DNA from: CAJCBL01 sp035298965
Lineage (GTDB): Bacteria; Verrucomicrobiota; Verrucomicrobiia; Opitutales; Opitutaceae
Direction: 5' to 3'
Length of the DNA: 64,000 nt
Assembly: GCA_035298965.1 (NCBI GenBank)
Contig: DATGXO010000070.1
Coordinates: 1-64,000 of the forward strand
Part shown: in pieces, positions 25,362 to 34,978 of the stretch
Layout: every line of letters starts with the position of its first letter
Numbering within the stretch: the stretch's first letter is position 1
Notes under the pieces: model-generated
Database searches by the model: none
What the model was told of the DNA's origin: nothing
What the model saw: the letters and a program-made list of their open reading frames with translations, nothing else
Translations under genes and position numbers: made by a program

Positions 25362-25396
25362 CACAAAAGAAAACCCCGCGGAGCGGCTCCGCGGGG
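25362..25396 (-). terminator. Terminator of the RND efflux operon
   Basis: On the minus strand, an 11-bp GC stem (CCCCGCGGAGC / GCTCCGCGGGG, 25374-25396, very short loop) is followed by TTTTCTTTTG. It is 26 bp after the tolC-like stop codon. Confidence 0.85.
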
Positions 25397-25422
25397 CTCG
25401 GTGGATGGCAGAGTGGAAAACC

Positions 25423-26772
25423 TCAGCGTACGGTCGCGCCCGGCAACTCCGGATCGCGTTGGCCGATCGCGAGGCGCAACTGGGCCAGCGCAGCGTTGTA
25501 CGCGTAGAGCGCCTGGACCTTGTTGTTGCCCGCTTCGGTAAGCGCGACCTGCGCCTGGAGCACGTCGAGCTGCGTGGCCGCGCCGACATCGAAACGCGCG
25601 CGGGAGAGCCGCAGCGCCTCGGTGGCCTGCTCGACGACCTTGCCGGAAGCGGTGACGAGTTCGACGGCCTCCTGCCAGGTGGCGAAGGCGCGTCGCACAT
25701 CGACATCGATCGCGAGTTCCTGCTGCTGGAGCGAGAGGCGCGCCTGGTTGAGCTGGGATTTCGCGCTGCGCACGCGACCCGCGGTGGCGCGGCCGTCAAA
25801 GACCGCCCACGAGGACTGCGCGCCGAGGTACCAGCCGTCGTAATTGCTGTGGCCGGTCATCGAGTGGTAACGCGCGCGGTTGCCGACGATCTCCCAGCCC
25901 GCGGATACGCCGACGGTCGGCAGGTAGCCGGCGCGAGCGATGGTCACGCCGGACTGGGCGATGTTGATGCCTTTGGCGAGCGCCTGAAGCTCGGGCCGGT
26001 CGCGGCGCGAAGCCTCGAGCACATCGGCGAGCGAAAACTGCTCCTGGCTGATCGAGAGCTCGCCGACGAAATCCGGCACCTTGTCGAGGTTGGTGCCTTC
26101 GCGGTTGGTGAAACCGAGCAACTCGCGGAGCTCCTCGATCGCGATCTTGAGATCGTTGCGCGCGGTGATGAGCGGCGGACGTCCGTTGGCGAGCGCGACC
26201 TCGGCGCGGAGCACGTCGAATTGTGCGCCGGCGCCGGCTTCGTAGCGGTTGCGGGCGTTCTTCAGTTCCTCCTCGAGCAAACCGAGCGACTGCTCGCGCA
26301 CCGCGATCGTCTCCTGCGCGCGCAGCACGCTGAAGAAGCCGATGCGGACACCGGCGACGATCTGGTTGATTGTCGCCTGAAGCTCGTACTGCGCAGCGTC
26401 GCGCGAGGCGCGGGCGGCGCGGGCACCAGCTGCGACAGAGCCGCCGGCATAGACTGTCTGCGTGACGCCGGCCGAGGCGGACCAGAGCTCGTCGTCCTGG
26501 ACATCGGTGGTGATCTGGCGGCTGGTACGAGAGTACGAGCTGTCCACGCTTGCATGAGGCAGGAGTCCGGCGCGCGCGGTCATGAGCGCGCCTTCAGCCT
26601 GGTTGAGACGCTCACGCGCTTGGCGGATCGTGAAGTTGTTCTCGAGCGCGAAGCGCAGAGCCGTCGGGAGGTCGAGGCGGTCGGGCACCGATTGGGTGCT
26701 GTCCGGCGCGGCGGGGAGCGCGGCAGAGGCAGCAAGCGTGACGAGGAGCGTGAACGTGCGGAGCATTTTCAT
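25423..26772 (-). CDS. TolC-family outer membrane efflux channel
   Basis: 449 aa with signal peptide MKMLRTFTLLVTLAASAALP. It contains two outer-membrane efflux repeats typical of TolC/OprM: long coiled-coil helices (FTIRQARERLNQAEGALMTA; RYEAGAGAQFDVLRAEVAL in the first half; LSRARFDVGAATQLDVLQAQ in the second) with beta strands between them (SVDSSYSRTSRQI). There is no N-terminal lipobox cysteine, so it is of the TolC rather than the lipoprotein OprM type. It is the last gene of the marR-adaptor-RND-channel operon, 15 bp after the RND gene, and should form the outer-membrane duct of the pump. Confidence 0.93.
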   Translation of the reverse strand: MKMLRTFTLLVTLAASAALPAAPDSTQSVPDRLDLPTALRFALENNFTIRQARERLNQAEGALMTARAGLLPHASVDSSYSRTSRQITTDVQDDELWSASAGVTQTVYAGGSVAAGARAARASRDAAQYELQATINQIVAGVRIGFFSVLRAQETIAVREQSLGLLEEELKNARNRYEAGAGAQFDVLRAEVALANGRPPLITARNDLKIAIEELRELLGFTNREGTNLDKVPDFVGELSISQEQFSLADVLEASRRDRPELQALAKGINIAQSGVTIARAGYLPTVGVSAGWEIVGNRARYHSMTGHSNYDGWYLGAQSSWAVFDGRATAGRVRSAKSQLNQARLSLQQQELAIDVDVRRAFATWQEAVELVTASGKVVEQATEALRLSRARFDVGAATQLDVLQAQVALTEAGNNKVQALYAYNAALAQLRLAIGQRDPELPGATVR

Positions 26773-26787
26773 TTCCGGTGGTTGCGA

Positions 26788-29700
26788 TTACTTGGCGAGT
26801 GCCGGCGCGTGGGAATCGGTCCCGGCGAATTGTAGTTCTACCTTGGCCTTCTGGGCCTTGTGGTCCTTGGCGAGCAGCATGTAGAGGCACGGGACCACGA
26901 ACAGCGTGAAGAACGTGCCGATCGTCAGGCCCGTGCAAAGCACGAGACCGATGCTGTTACGAGCAGCAGCGCCCGGGCCGGACACGAAGCACAGCGGCAA
27001 GTGGCCGAAAACGGTCGCCGCAGTCGTCATCATGATCGCGCGCAGGCGCAGGCCGGCGCCGGCCTTGATGGCCTCGAGCTTGGAGAGACCGGCCTCCTGC
27101 TGGTGGTTCGCGAATTCGACGATGAGGATGCCGTTCTTCGCGATGAGGCCGACGAGCGTGATGAGGCCGATCTGCGAGTAGATATTGAGCGAGGTCGTCC
27201 AGCCATCGGTCCACCATGCGATGTTCGGGTTCATCATCTTCAGGAAGGTGAAGAGGAGCGCGCCGAACATCGCCAGCGGCACGGAGCCGAGGAGGATGAC
27301 GAAGGGATCCCGGAAGCTGTTAAACTGCGCCGCGAGCACCAGGAAGATCAGGATCAACGCGAGCAGCATGGAAGGGAGGAACTTGTTGCCCTCGACCTTC
27401 AGCTGCCGCGACTGGCCCTTGAAATCGATGATGTAGCCCTTCGGCAGGACCTCCTTCGCGCGTTTCTCGAACTTGTCGAGGATGCCACCGAGGTCGCCCT
27501 TCGGGAAGCAGCTCAGCGTGACGGCGTTCATCTGGTTGAAACGCGCGAGCTGCCGCGGCTCCACGGTGTTTTTGATCGTGGCGAAGGTACTCACCGGGAC
27601 GAGCTGGTTGTTCGGTCCGGAGACGTAGATGTCCTCGAGCTGGTCGGCGTTGAGTCGGCCGGTGCGCTCGATCTGCGGGATGACCTTGTAGCTGCGGCCG
27701 GCGATGCTGAAGCGGTTCACGTAACCGCCGCCGATCATCGAGCCGATGTCGGCGCCGACCTGCGCGAGATTGAGACCGAGCGAGGCGACTTTGTCGCGAT
27801 CGAGCACGAGCTGCGACTGCGGCTGGTCGATCTTCAGGTCGATGCGAGGGGGAAACGGCCAAAGCCCGTCCTGGAAAGTTTCCATCGCGAGCTGCTGGGC
27901 GAAACCGAGGAGTTCCTTCTCCGAAGCCGTCGAAGCGATGACGATCTCCGCCGGGAAGATGCCGCCGCCGCCGGGCAGCGCGGCCGGGAGACCGGCGTTG
28001 ATCTGCACACCCGGAATCTGTGAATACTTGTGGGTCACTTCCGGCAGGATCTGGAAGATCTTCCGGTCGCGCTCGCTCCACGGTTTAGTGACAAGACCCA
28101 TGATGCCGCCGCCGGCATACGTAATCTGGAACGCGTAGTCGTACTCTGGCGTGGTCTTGATCGCGTCGCGAAACGCCTGGCGCGTGAAGAGCGCGGTCTG
28201 ATCGAGGGTCGAGTTAGCGGCGCCTTCGGCTTGGGCGAAGATGATGCCTTGGTCCTCCGACGGCGCGAGTTCGCGCGCGGAGAACATGAAGAGCGGCACC
28301 ACGAGAACCGTGAGCACCGCCCACACCACGTACACCGCCCAGCGCTGGGCGAGCACCGCATCGAGCGCGCGGGCGTAGAAGTTGCGGAACCGGTTGAAGT
28401 GCCGCTCGATCATGCTGGTGAACCGGCCGCTCTCGACCTTATGCGAGAGGATGTTGGCGCACATCACCGGAGAGAGCGTGAGCGCCACGATGCCCGAGAT
28501 GAGCACTGCGCCGGCGAGCGTAAACGCGAACTCGCGGAAGAGCGCGCCCGTGAGGCCGCCTTGCAGACCGATCGGCGCGTACACGGCAGCGAGCGTGATC
28601 GTCATCGCGATGATGGGGCCGATGAGTTCGCGTGCGCCCTTGATGGCGGCGTCGAAGGGTTTCATGCCCTCGCGCAGGTGGCGCTCGACGTTCTCCACGA
28701 CGACGATCGCGTCGTCGACGACGAGACCGACCGAAAGCACGACCGAGAGCAGCGTGAGCAGGTTGATCGTGAAGCCGAACGCCTGCATCAGGAAGATCGC
28801 GCCGATCAGTGAGACCGGGATGGCGATCACGGGGATCAGCACCGAGCGGAACGATCCGAGGAACAGGTAGATGACGGCGACGACGATAATGAGCGTGTCG
28901 GCGAGCGTGCTGTAGACCTCGTGGATCGAATCGTTGATGTAACGAGTCGAATCATACGCGACCTGACCCTGCAAACCGGACGGCAGATTCTTCTGAATAT
29001 CGGGCAGCGCCTCGTGGACGCTGCGAATCACGTCGAGAGTGTTGGCATTCGGGAGGACCCACACGCCCATGAACACGGCGTTCTGGCCGGAGAAACGCAC
29101 CTCGGTCTCATAGTCCTCGGCGCCAAGCACGACGGTGGCGATGTCCTCGAGGCGCACGGTCGCGCCACCTTCGGAGCGGACAACGAGACGCTTGAACTCG
29201 TCGACCGAGCGGAGGTCGGTGTTGGCGACGAGGTTCTCCTGCGTCCAGGAGCCCTTGGTGCGGCCGAGCGCAGAGAGATAGTTGTTCGCACCGAGCGCCT
29301 GCCGGACCTGCGTGGCGGTGACGTTGAGCGCCGCCATCTTTTCCGGGTTGAGCCACACGCGCATGGCGAACACGCGGCCGCCCAGGATGTCGGCGCGTTG
29401 CACGCCGCCCAACGACGAGAGGCGCGGCTGCACGACGCGCGTGAGGTAGTCGGTGATCTCGTTGTCGCGGAGCGAATCGGAAGTGAAGCTCAGGTACGCG
29501 GAGGCGAACTGCGAGTCGACGTTGGTGATGTTCAGGACGGGCACCTCGGCCTCGGTCGGGAGGTCGCGGCGGACCTGGTCAACCTTCGAGCTGATCTCGG
29601 CGAGGGCCTTGGTCGAGTCGTAGTTGATCTTCAGGTGCGCGACGATCGACGACATGCCCTGCGAGCTGGTGGACTCGAGGTAGTCGATGCCATCGGCGGC

Positions 29701-29916
29701 GGCGATCACGCGCTCGAGCGGCGTGGTGATGAAACCGCGGACGAGCTCGGCGTTGGCGCCGACATAGACGGTCGAGACCGTGATGGTCGCGATCTCGCTG
29801 CGCGGGTACTGGCGCACGGTGAGCGTGCGGTAGGCCTGGATGCCGGCGACGATGATCACGAGGTTGACCACGATCGCCAGCACGGGCCGGCGGATGAACA
29901 GATCGGTGAGATTCAT
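26788..29916 (-). CDS. RND (HAE1-type) multidrug efflux pump
   Basis: 1042 aa, full RND length, start at 29916 (MNLTDLFIRRPVLAIVVNLV, the usual opening of the family). Twelve membrane helices are expected with two large periplasmic loops. The proton-relay aspartates Asp401 and Asp402 lie in SVGLVVDDAIVVVENV of TM4. Other family blocks are ISSKVDQVRRDLPTEAEVPV and GLIAKNGILIVEFANHQQ near TM10-11. The protein resembles the MexB/MdtB branch of proton-driven drug exporters, so it should export amphiphilic compounds. It sits between its adaptor and channel genes in one operon under a MarR gene. Confidence 0.96.
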   Translation of the reverse strand: MNLTDLFIRRPVLAIVVNLVIIVAGIQAYRTLTVRQYPRSEIATITVSTVYVGANAELVRGFITTPLERVIAAADGIDYLESTSSQGMSSIVAHLKINYDSTKALAEISSKVDQVRRDLPTEAEVPVLNITNVDSQFASAYLSFTSDSLRDNEITDYLTRVVQPRLSSLGGVQRADILGGRVFAMRVWLNPEKMAALNVTATQVRQALGANNYLSALGRTKGSWTQENLVANTDLRSVDEFKRLVVRSEGGATVRLEDIATVVLGAEDYETEVRFSGQNAVFMGVWVLPNANTLDVIRSVHEALPDIQKNLPSGLQGQVAYDSTRYINDSIHEVYSTLADTLIIVVAVIYLFLGSFRSVLIPVIAIPVSLIGAIFLMQAFGFTINLLTLLSVVLSVGLVVDDAIVVVENVERHLREGMKPFDAAIKGARELIGPIIAMTITLAAVYAPIGLQGGLTGALFREFAFTLAGAVLISGIVALTLSPVMCANILSHKVESGRFTSMIERHFNRFRNFYARALDAVLAQRWAVYVVWAVLTVLVVPLFMFSARELAPSEDQGIIFAQAEGAANSTLDQTALFTRQAFRDAIKTTPEYDYAFQITYAGGGIMGLVTKPWSERDRKIFQILPEVTHKYSQIPGVQINAGLPAALPGGGGIFPAEIVIASTASEKELLGFAQQLAMETFQDGLWPFPPRIDLKIDQPQSQLVLDRDKVASLGLNLAQVGADIGSMIGGGYVNRFSIAGRSYKVIPQIERTGRLNADQLEDIYVSGPNNQLVPVSTFATIKNTVEPRQLARFNQMNAVTLSCFPKGDLGGILDKFEKRAKEVLPKGYIIDFKGQSRQLKVEGNKFLPSMLLALILIFLVLAAQFNSFRDPFVILLGSVPLAMFGALLFTFLKMMNPNIAWWTDGWTTSLNIYSQIGLITLVGLIAKNGILIVEFANHQQEAGLSKLEAIKAGAGLRLRAIMMTTAATVFGHLPLCFVSGPGAAARNSIGLVLCTGLTIGTFFTLFVVPCLYMLLAKDHKAQKAKVELQFAGTDSHAPALAK

Positions 29917-29996
29917 GGGAGCGGCGCGGGGCGCGGCGGTTGAGGGATCCCGGCGGCGGAGCGGCACGAGGCCGCCTGGTGCCGCCGGAGCGGCGC

Positions 29997-31124
29997 TCAG
30001 GTGTTGGCGGGCTTCGGTTCGAGTTCGGCGGCGGGCACGACGTCGTTGTTGATCGTGACCGTGGCGCCGTTGCGCAGTTTGAACGCGCCGGTGCTCACGA
30101 CTTCATCTCCAGCTTTGAGACCGGAAAGCACCGCGACGAAATCGCCGCGGGTCGCGCCGAGGCGGATCGTCTGCTGGCGCACGGTGATCGTCTCCTTGCC
30201 GTCTTCTCCCTTCTTGTGGTCGATCACGAAAACGGAGTCGCCGTAGGGCGCGAAGAGCACCGCGCTGGCCGGGATCACCACGACCGGAGCGCCGGACGGC
30301 AGGACGACGTCGACATTCGCGAACATGCCCGGGCGGAGGCGTTCGCCGGTGTTGGCGAGCGTGGCGCGCACGCGGAGGTTGCGCGTGGCGGGATCGACGC
30401 GCGGGTCGAGCGACGTGACCTTGCCCTTGAACACCTCGGTGGTGCCGTCGGTCGTGACCGCGACTTCCTGACCGACGGCGACGTCGGACACGTTGCGCTG
30501 CGGCAGCGTGAAATCGACGTGGATCGGATCGAGGGTCTGGAGCTCGACGATTGCCTGGCCGGCGTTCACGTACTGGCCGATGTTTACCTTGCGGATACCG
30601 AGGCGGCCGGTGAACGGCGCGCGGAAGGATTTCTTCTCGATCGAGGCGCGGATGGCCTCGACCTCGGCGAGCGACTGCTTGAGCTGCGCCTCGCTCGAAT
30701 CGAGTTCGGATTGCGCGAGGGTGTCGCGGCTGCGGAGCTCGCGGATTCGCTCGACGTTGATGCGGGCTAGGTCGGCGCGGGCCTCGGCGGATTTCGACTG
30801 GGCCTCTTCGACGCGCACATCGAGCTGCGCGAGCAACGTCCCCTGCTCCACACGCGCACCGGATTCGAACTCGATCCGGGCGACCGTGCCGGCGACCTCG
30901 GCGGAGAGCGTCACGCCGTTTTCGGCGGTGAGCGTGCCGACGGCCTTCAACGTGGGATTCCACGTCTGCGATTGCGCCTGAGTCGTGGTGACCGACTCGA
31001 TCTGCGCCTGCGGGCCGCCTGCGCCCATGGCCTTGAATTGCTGAGCCTTGGCTGCGCCGAGGCCCACGATGACCACGCCGAGTCCGAGGACGACAGCGAT
31101 TCCGATGAGGATGCGTTTATGCAT
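29997..31124 (-). CDS. RND periplasmic adaptor (membrane fusion protein)
   Basis: 375 aa. N-terminal membrane anchor (MHKRILIGIAVVLGLGVVIV), then the split lipoyl/barrel-sandwich domain (VAGTVARIEFESGARVEQG and FRAPFTGRLGIRKVNIGQYV) around a short coiled-coil hairpin (residues about 105-160), a beta-barrel domain (VDFTLPQRNVSDVAVGQEVA) and a membrane-proximal domain (GLKAGDEVVSTGAFKLRNGA). No lipobox is present. It links the RND pump to the TolC-like channel. The marR gene is 45 bp upstream on the same strand, the pump gene 80 bp downstream. Confidence 0.94.
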   Translation of the reverse strand: MHKRILIGIAVVLGLGVVIVGLGAAKAQQFKAMGAGGPQAQIESVTTTQAQSQTWNPTLKAVGTLTAENGVTLSAEVAGTVARIEFESGARVEQGTLLAQLDVRVEEAQSKSAEARADLARINVERIRELRSRDTLAQSELDSSEAQLKQSLAEVEAIRASIEKKSFRAPFTGRLGIRKVNIGQYVNAGQAIVELQTLDPIHVDFTLPQRNVSDVAVGQEVAVTTDGTTEVFKGKVTSLDPRVDPATRNLRVRATLANTGERLRPGMFANVDVVLPSGAPVVVIPASAVLFAPYGDSVFVIDHKKGEDGKETITVRQQTIRLGATRGDFVAVLSGLKAGDEVVSTGAFKLRNGATVTINNDVVPAAELEPKPANT

Positions 31125-31169
31125 GGGGATTGGGTTCGAACAGAATGGAGCGATTGGAAGAAGTACGGC

Positions 31170-31757
31170 TCAGTCGCCGGCGGAAGTGGATTTGCCGTGG
31201 TGGCCCGACGCTTTCGGGGGCGTTCCGCAGCCCCAGCCGCAGGAAGGATTCTGGCCAAGCACGTCGTCGAGGCCGCTGCGCACCCGGCAGAGCAGCTCGA
31301 GCAGTTTGGCGCGATCCTTGGTATCGAGACCGGACATCAGATGGGACACCGCGCGGAAATGGTCCGGCAGAAAACCTGCGAGAAACTCCCGCCCCGCCGG
31401 CGCGAGCCGCACGAGCGAAGCCCGGCGGTCCGTCGGGTCCGGCAGTCGCTCCACCATGAGGTCGCGCTCGAGGCCGTCGATGAGACCGGTGATCGTCGCC
31501 TTCGAAACTCCGTACGCCTCGGCGAGATGGGTCTGGTTGACGGGCGTCTCCGGATTCCGGTTGAGGTACATCAGGATTGCGAAACGCCCGTGCGAGAGGC
31601 CGTGTTTCGCGAGGAAACGCTCGAAGCCCTCGGTCACGTCGTTGGCCGTCCGGACCAGGCACATGATCGCGCGAATGCTCTCGCTCTCCATCTCGGGATA
31701 ACGGGCCTTGAGACGCTGGAGGCAGTCCTGATCGGGAAGGTCGCGGAGCAGAAACAT
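31170..31757 (-). CDS. MarR-family transcriptional regulator
   Basis: 195 aa. Winged helix-turn-helix typical of MarR: NQTHLAEAYGVSKATITGLI (recognition helix) followed by the wing VERLPDPTDRRASLVRLAPA, flanked by long dimerisation helices. The C-terminal 30 residues (NPSCGWGCGTPPKASGHHGK) are Gly/Cys/His-rich and not part of a usual MarR. The paired cysteines could sense thiols or metals, which is speculation. It is the first gene of the efflux operon and very probably represses it and itself, as MarR proteins beside efflux genes usually do. A near-palindrome lies 31 bp upstream of its start. Confidence 0.9.
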   Translation of the reverse strand: MFLLRDLPDQDCLQRLKARYPEMESESIRAIMCLVRTANDVTEGFERFLAKHGLSHGRFAILMYLNRNPETPVNQTHLAEAYGVSKATITGLIDGLERDLMVERLPDPTDRRASLVRLAPAGREFLAGFLPDHFRAVSHLMSGLDTKDRAKLLELLCRVRSGLDDVLGQNPSCGWGCGTPPKASGHHGKSTSAGD

Positions 31758-31787
31758 GATAGGTGGGAAATCTTAAGGGCGCGAACC

Positions 31788-31801
31788 GTTAGGCACCTTA
31801 C
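31788..31801. promoter_or_regulatory. Candidate MarR operator
   Basis: Near-palindrome GTTAGGCACCTTAC (five of six half-site positions pair) 31 bp upstream of the marR start codon, in the 200-bp gap between the divergent efflux operon and the EF-hand gene. Its size and placement fit a MarR-dimer site; there is no direct evidence of binding. Confidence 0.3.
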
Positions 31802-31957
31802 CGTCAGCTCGCAACTGATTTTTCCAGTTTCCCGGGGATACACCTCAGCCGGCCCTTGCGTGGTCACCGGAAAACCACTCGCGCCCGACGGTATTCCATG
31901 TCCGGATTGGCGTTGCCGAGCGGTTCCACTACCTTCGCCGCCCGCAAACCCATCGCG

Positions 31958-34228
31958 ATGATCTCCAACACCTCCGCCACCGCCCACCGTTGGCACTTCT
32001 TCCGCGCCGGCGGCCTCGATCAAGTCCGCCTCGCCACCGGAGCCGACCTCGCCCACCTCCGCCAACTCGACCCGAAGCTCTGGACCGCGCTCGCCTGCCC
32101 CACCACCGGGCTCGAGTTCGACCGCCGCACGCTGGAACTCGTCGACACCGACCGCGACGGCCGCATCCGCGTGCCCGAGATTCTCGCCGCTGTCGAATGG
32201 TCGCTCGCCCGCCTCAAGAACGGCGACAACCTCGCCCGTGGCGAGACGCCACTGGCCCTCGCCGACATCGATCCCGCCAAACCCGAGGGCAAGGCCCTCC
32301 TCGCCGCCGCCAAGGAGCTCCTCGCCGCGCTCGGAAAAGCCGATATTGAGTCACTCGACGTCGCCGATGTCGCCGCCGCCGCCAGGTCGCTCGCCACCGC
32401 GCGTTTCAATGGCGACGGCGTGATCCCTCCCGAGGCCGCGAGCGATCCCGCCACCCAGCAAGCGATCCTCGACATCATCGCGACCGTCGGACCGAAGCCC
32501 GATCGCTCCGGCCGCCCCGGCGTCGACGAGGCGCTCGTCACCCGATTCTTCGCCGAACTCCAAGCGCTCGCCGATTGGTGGGCAAAGGCCGACGCCGCCA
32601 GCGACGCGCCCGCCGGTATCCAATTCCTTGGCGAGCGAACCGCCACCGCCTACGCCACGCTGCAGGCGGTCCGCACGAAAATAGACGACTACTTCAACCG
32701 CTGCCGCCTCGCCGCCTTTGGACATCGCGCCGCGGAGATGCTGAACCGCCCCGAATCCGAGCTGACCGCCTTCGCCGCGAAGGATCTCTCCACGCTCGGC
32801 GACGACATCGCGTCGCTGCCGCTCGCGCTCGTCGGCCCCGGGCGACCGCTCCCGCTCGTGGAAGGTCTCAACCCCGCTTGGTCTGCGGCGATCGGTGCGT
32901 TCCGCAGCCAGGTCGTGGCCCCGATTCTCGGCATCGCCCGCACCTCGGTCACGGAAGCGGAGTGGCACGATGTGCTCTCGCATTTCCAGGCGCACGCCGC
33001 CTGGGCCGCGGCCAAACCGGCCACCTCCGTCGAGAAACTCGGCCCCGCGCGTATCCGCGAACTGTTGCTCGGCTCCGCCCGGGCGGAGATCGGCCAACTC
33101 CTCGCCCGCGACGCCACCCTCGCCGCCGAACTCGCCGAACTCGAGTCCATCGAGCGCCTCGTCCGCTACCAGCGCGACCTCGCCCGCCTGCTCGCGAACT
33201 TCGTCAACTTCGCCGATTTCTACGACTCGGCCCACGCCTCTGTTTTCCAAGTCGGCACGCTCTACCTCGACAGCCGTCATTGCGACCTCTGCGTCGCCGT
33301 CGCCGACGCCGCCGTACATGCCCCGCTCGCCGCGCTCAGCAAGTGCTACATCGCCTACTGCGATCTCAAACGCCCCGGCGCCACGATGAAGATCGCCGCC
33401 GTGTTCTCCAACGGCGACTCGGACTTCCTCATGGCCGGCCGCAACGGCCTCTTCGTCGACCGCCAAGGCCGCGATTGGGATGCCACCATCACGAAGGTCA
33501 TCGATAACCCGATCTCGATCCGGCAGGCGTTCTGGTCGCCCTATAAGAAATTCGTCCGGATGATCGAGGAGCAGGTTGCGAAACGTGCCGCCGCCGCCGA
33601 GACCGCCGCCGACACCAAGCTCGCCGGCGCCGCCGCCGCGACCGCCAACGTCGACAAGACCGCGCCCGTGAAACCTGCCGAGCCGAAGAAATTCGACCTC
33701 GCGCTCATCACCGGTATCGGCGTCGCCCTCGGCTCGATCGGCACGATGCTCGCCGCGATCTTCGCGCGCGTGCTCGACCTCGCCTGGTGGCAATACCCGC
33801 TGGTCGTCGTCGGGCTGATTCTCGTGATCTCGTTGCCCTCGATGCTCATCGCCTGGCTCAAACTCCGCCAGCGCACCCTCGGCCCGATCCTCGAGGCCAA
33901 CGGCTGGGCGATCAACGGCCGCGTGAAGATCAACATCCCGCTCGGCACCTCGTTCACCGCGGTCGCGAAGCTTCCGCCCGGCGCACAGGCCTCCGCGGCC
34001 GACCCGTTCGAGGACAAAGCCGCCGCGCAGGCTCGCCGCCGCGTGATCGTCTTGCTCGTGCTCGGCGCGCTGCTCGGCGCCGTGCTCTGGGTCCGCTACG
34101 ACCAACAGCGGCACGACGGAAAATACTTCTGGGAAGACCGCACCGCCGCCTCCACTCCGCAACCGGCCAAGCCTGCCGAAACCACGCCCGCCACCGCGCC
34201 CGCGGAGAATCCTGCACCGGCCAAGTGA
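31958..34228 (+). CDS. Large EF-hand membrane protein, function unknown
   Basis: 756 aa from ATG 31958 (MISNTSATAHRWHFF). Residues 63-74 (DTDRDGRIRVPE) are a canonical 12-residue EF-hand loop with ligands Asp63, Asp65, Asp67, Ile70 and Glu74. A second, degenerate loop (FNGDGVIPPE, about 150-159) lacks the first and last ligands. A long helical soluble region follows to about residue 560, with CYIAYCDLKRPG and VFSNGDSDFLMAGRNGLFVD. Two hydrophobic helices (about 590-635) and a third near 705-725 (VIVLLVLGALLGAVLWVRY) suggest membrane attachment. The C-terminus is Pro/Ala-rich. No known family is recognised beyond the EF-hand. A DUF2937 gene follows after 52 bp, possibly as a partner. Confidence 0.8.
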   Translation: MISNTSATAHRWHFFRAGGLDQVRLATGADLAHLRQLDPKLWTALACPTTGLEFDRRTLELVDTDRDGRIRVPEILAAVEWSLARLKNGDNLARGETPLALADIDPAKPEGKALLAAAKELLAALGKADIESLDVADVAAAARSLATARFNGDGVIPPEAASDPATQQAILDIIATVGPKPDRSGRPGVDEALVTRFFAELQALADWWAKADAASDAPAGIQFLGERTATAYATLQAVRTKIDDYFNRCRLAAFGHRAAEMLNRPESELTAFAAKDLSTLGDDIASLPLALVGPGRPLPLVEGLNPAWSAAIGAFRSQVVAPILGIARTSVTEAEWHDVLSHFQAHAAWAAAKPATSVEKLGPARIRELLLGSARAEIGQLLARDATLAAELAELESIERLVRYQRDLARLLANFVNFADFYDSAHASVFQVGTLYLDSRHCDLCVAVADAAVHAPLAALSKCYIAYCDLKRPGATMKIAAVFSNGDSDFLMAGRNGLFVDRQGRDWDATITKVIDNPISIRQAFWSPYKKFVRMIEEQVAKRAAAAETAADTKLAGAAAATANVDKTAPVKPAEPKKFDLALITGIGVALGSIGTMLAAIFARVLDLAWWQYPLVVVGLILVISLPSMLIAWLKLRQRTLGPILEANGWAINGRVKINIPLGTSFTAVAKLPPGAQASAADPFEDKAAAQARRRVIVLLVLGALLGAVLWVRYDQQRHDGKYFWEDRTAASTPQPAKPAETTPATAPAENPAPAK

Positions 34229-34280
34229 ACTGCGCGAAGCGTCGTTTGACGCCACGCCGTAGCCGCCGCATACCGCCACC

Positions 34281-34847
34281 ATGTTCCGCCGCACCGCCGC
34301 CGCCGGTTTCAGCGCCATCGAAGGCTTCCTCGACCGCGTCGTGTGCGTGCTCGGCGCGGTGTTCGCCGCGCAGGCGCCGGAGTTTTTCCAACAATACCTC
34401 CAGCGCCTCGGCGGTCACCTCGACGAAGTGCGCCGGCAGCTCGCCGCGTTCGAGTCCGCCGCACAGGCAGCCGGAAAACCGTGGCCGCAATTCGTCGCCG
34501 ACACCTCCGCCAACGCCGATCCTGGTCTAGCGAAACTCGGGCACACGATGGCCGCCACCGCCGAGCGCGCCGAGCACCTCGCCGCCGCGCACGCGGCGAT
34601 GTTTGATGCGTCCGACTGGACTCGCCCGTGGGCGTTTCTGACGCACCTCGATGCCGAGATCGCGCGCGCCACCGCGACGGTGTTCAAGCCCGCTGTGCCG
34701 ACCACCGTCGAGAGTGCGGTCTACGCGGGCGTCGGCGTGGCGCTCGCGTTCGCCGCGTGGCATTTTGCGATTCGTCTGCCGTTGCGCCACTGGCTCCGAG
34801 CGCAGCCCCCGCGCAGCGCCGTCGTCGACACCACGACGCGCGCCTGA
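34281..34847 (+). CDS. DUF2937-family membrane protein
   Basis: 188 aa. The N-terminal half has the DUF2937 pattern: a hydrophobic stretch (RVVCVLGAVFAAQAPEFF), then QQYLQRLGGHLDEVRRQLAA, continuing as an amphipathic helical region. A C-terminal membrane helix lies near residues 148-168 (VYAGVGVALAFAAWHFAIRL), followed by a basic tail. The function of the family is not known. It is 52 bp downstream of the EF-hand membrane protein on the same strand, so the two are likely one transcription unit. Confidence 0.75.
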   Translation: MFRRTAAAGFSAIEGFLDRVVCVLGAVFAAQAPEFFQQYLQRLGGHLDEVRRQLAAFESAAQAAGKPWPQFVADTSANADPGLAKLGHTMAATAERAEHLAAAHAAMFDASDWTRPWAFLTHLDAEIARATATVFKPAVPTTVESAVYAGVGVALAFAAWHFAIRLPLRHWLRAQPPRSAVVDTTTRA

Positions 34848-34978
34848 GCGGCCAACGCGCGAGGTGATAAGCCGCCCTTCGGCGGACGCGCGCCGCAGAA
34901 AGCTTCGCTTCATAGCCGCGCGTCGCGATTGTGCGGCATGCGTTGTGCATGGATGGTGCCGTTAACCATCCCACCACC

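Larger units (their letters stand above)
25114..25422. other. 309-bp intergenic region between convergent genes
   Basis: Holds two terminators facing each other (25140-25167 for the plus strand, 25362-25396 for the minus strand). Between them is about 195 bp with a small 7-bp hairpin at 25198-25218 (GGCTGCA / TGCAGCC). I see no protein-like frame in it. Confidence 0.6.
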
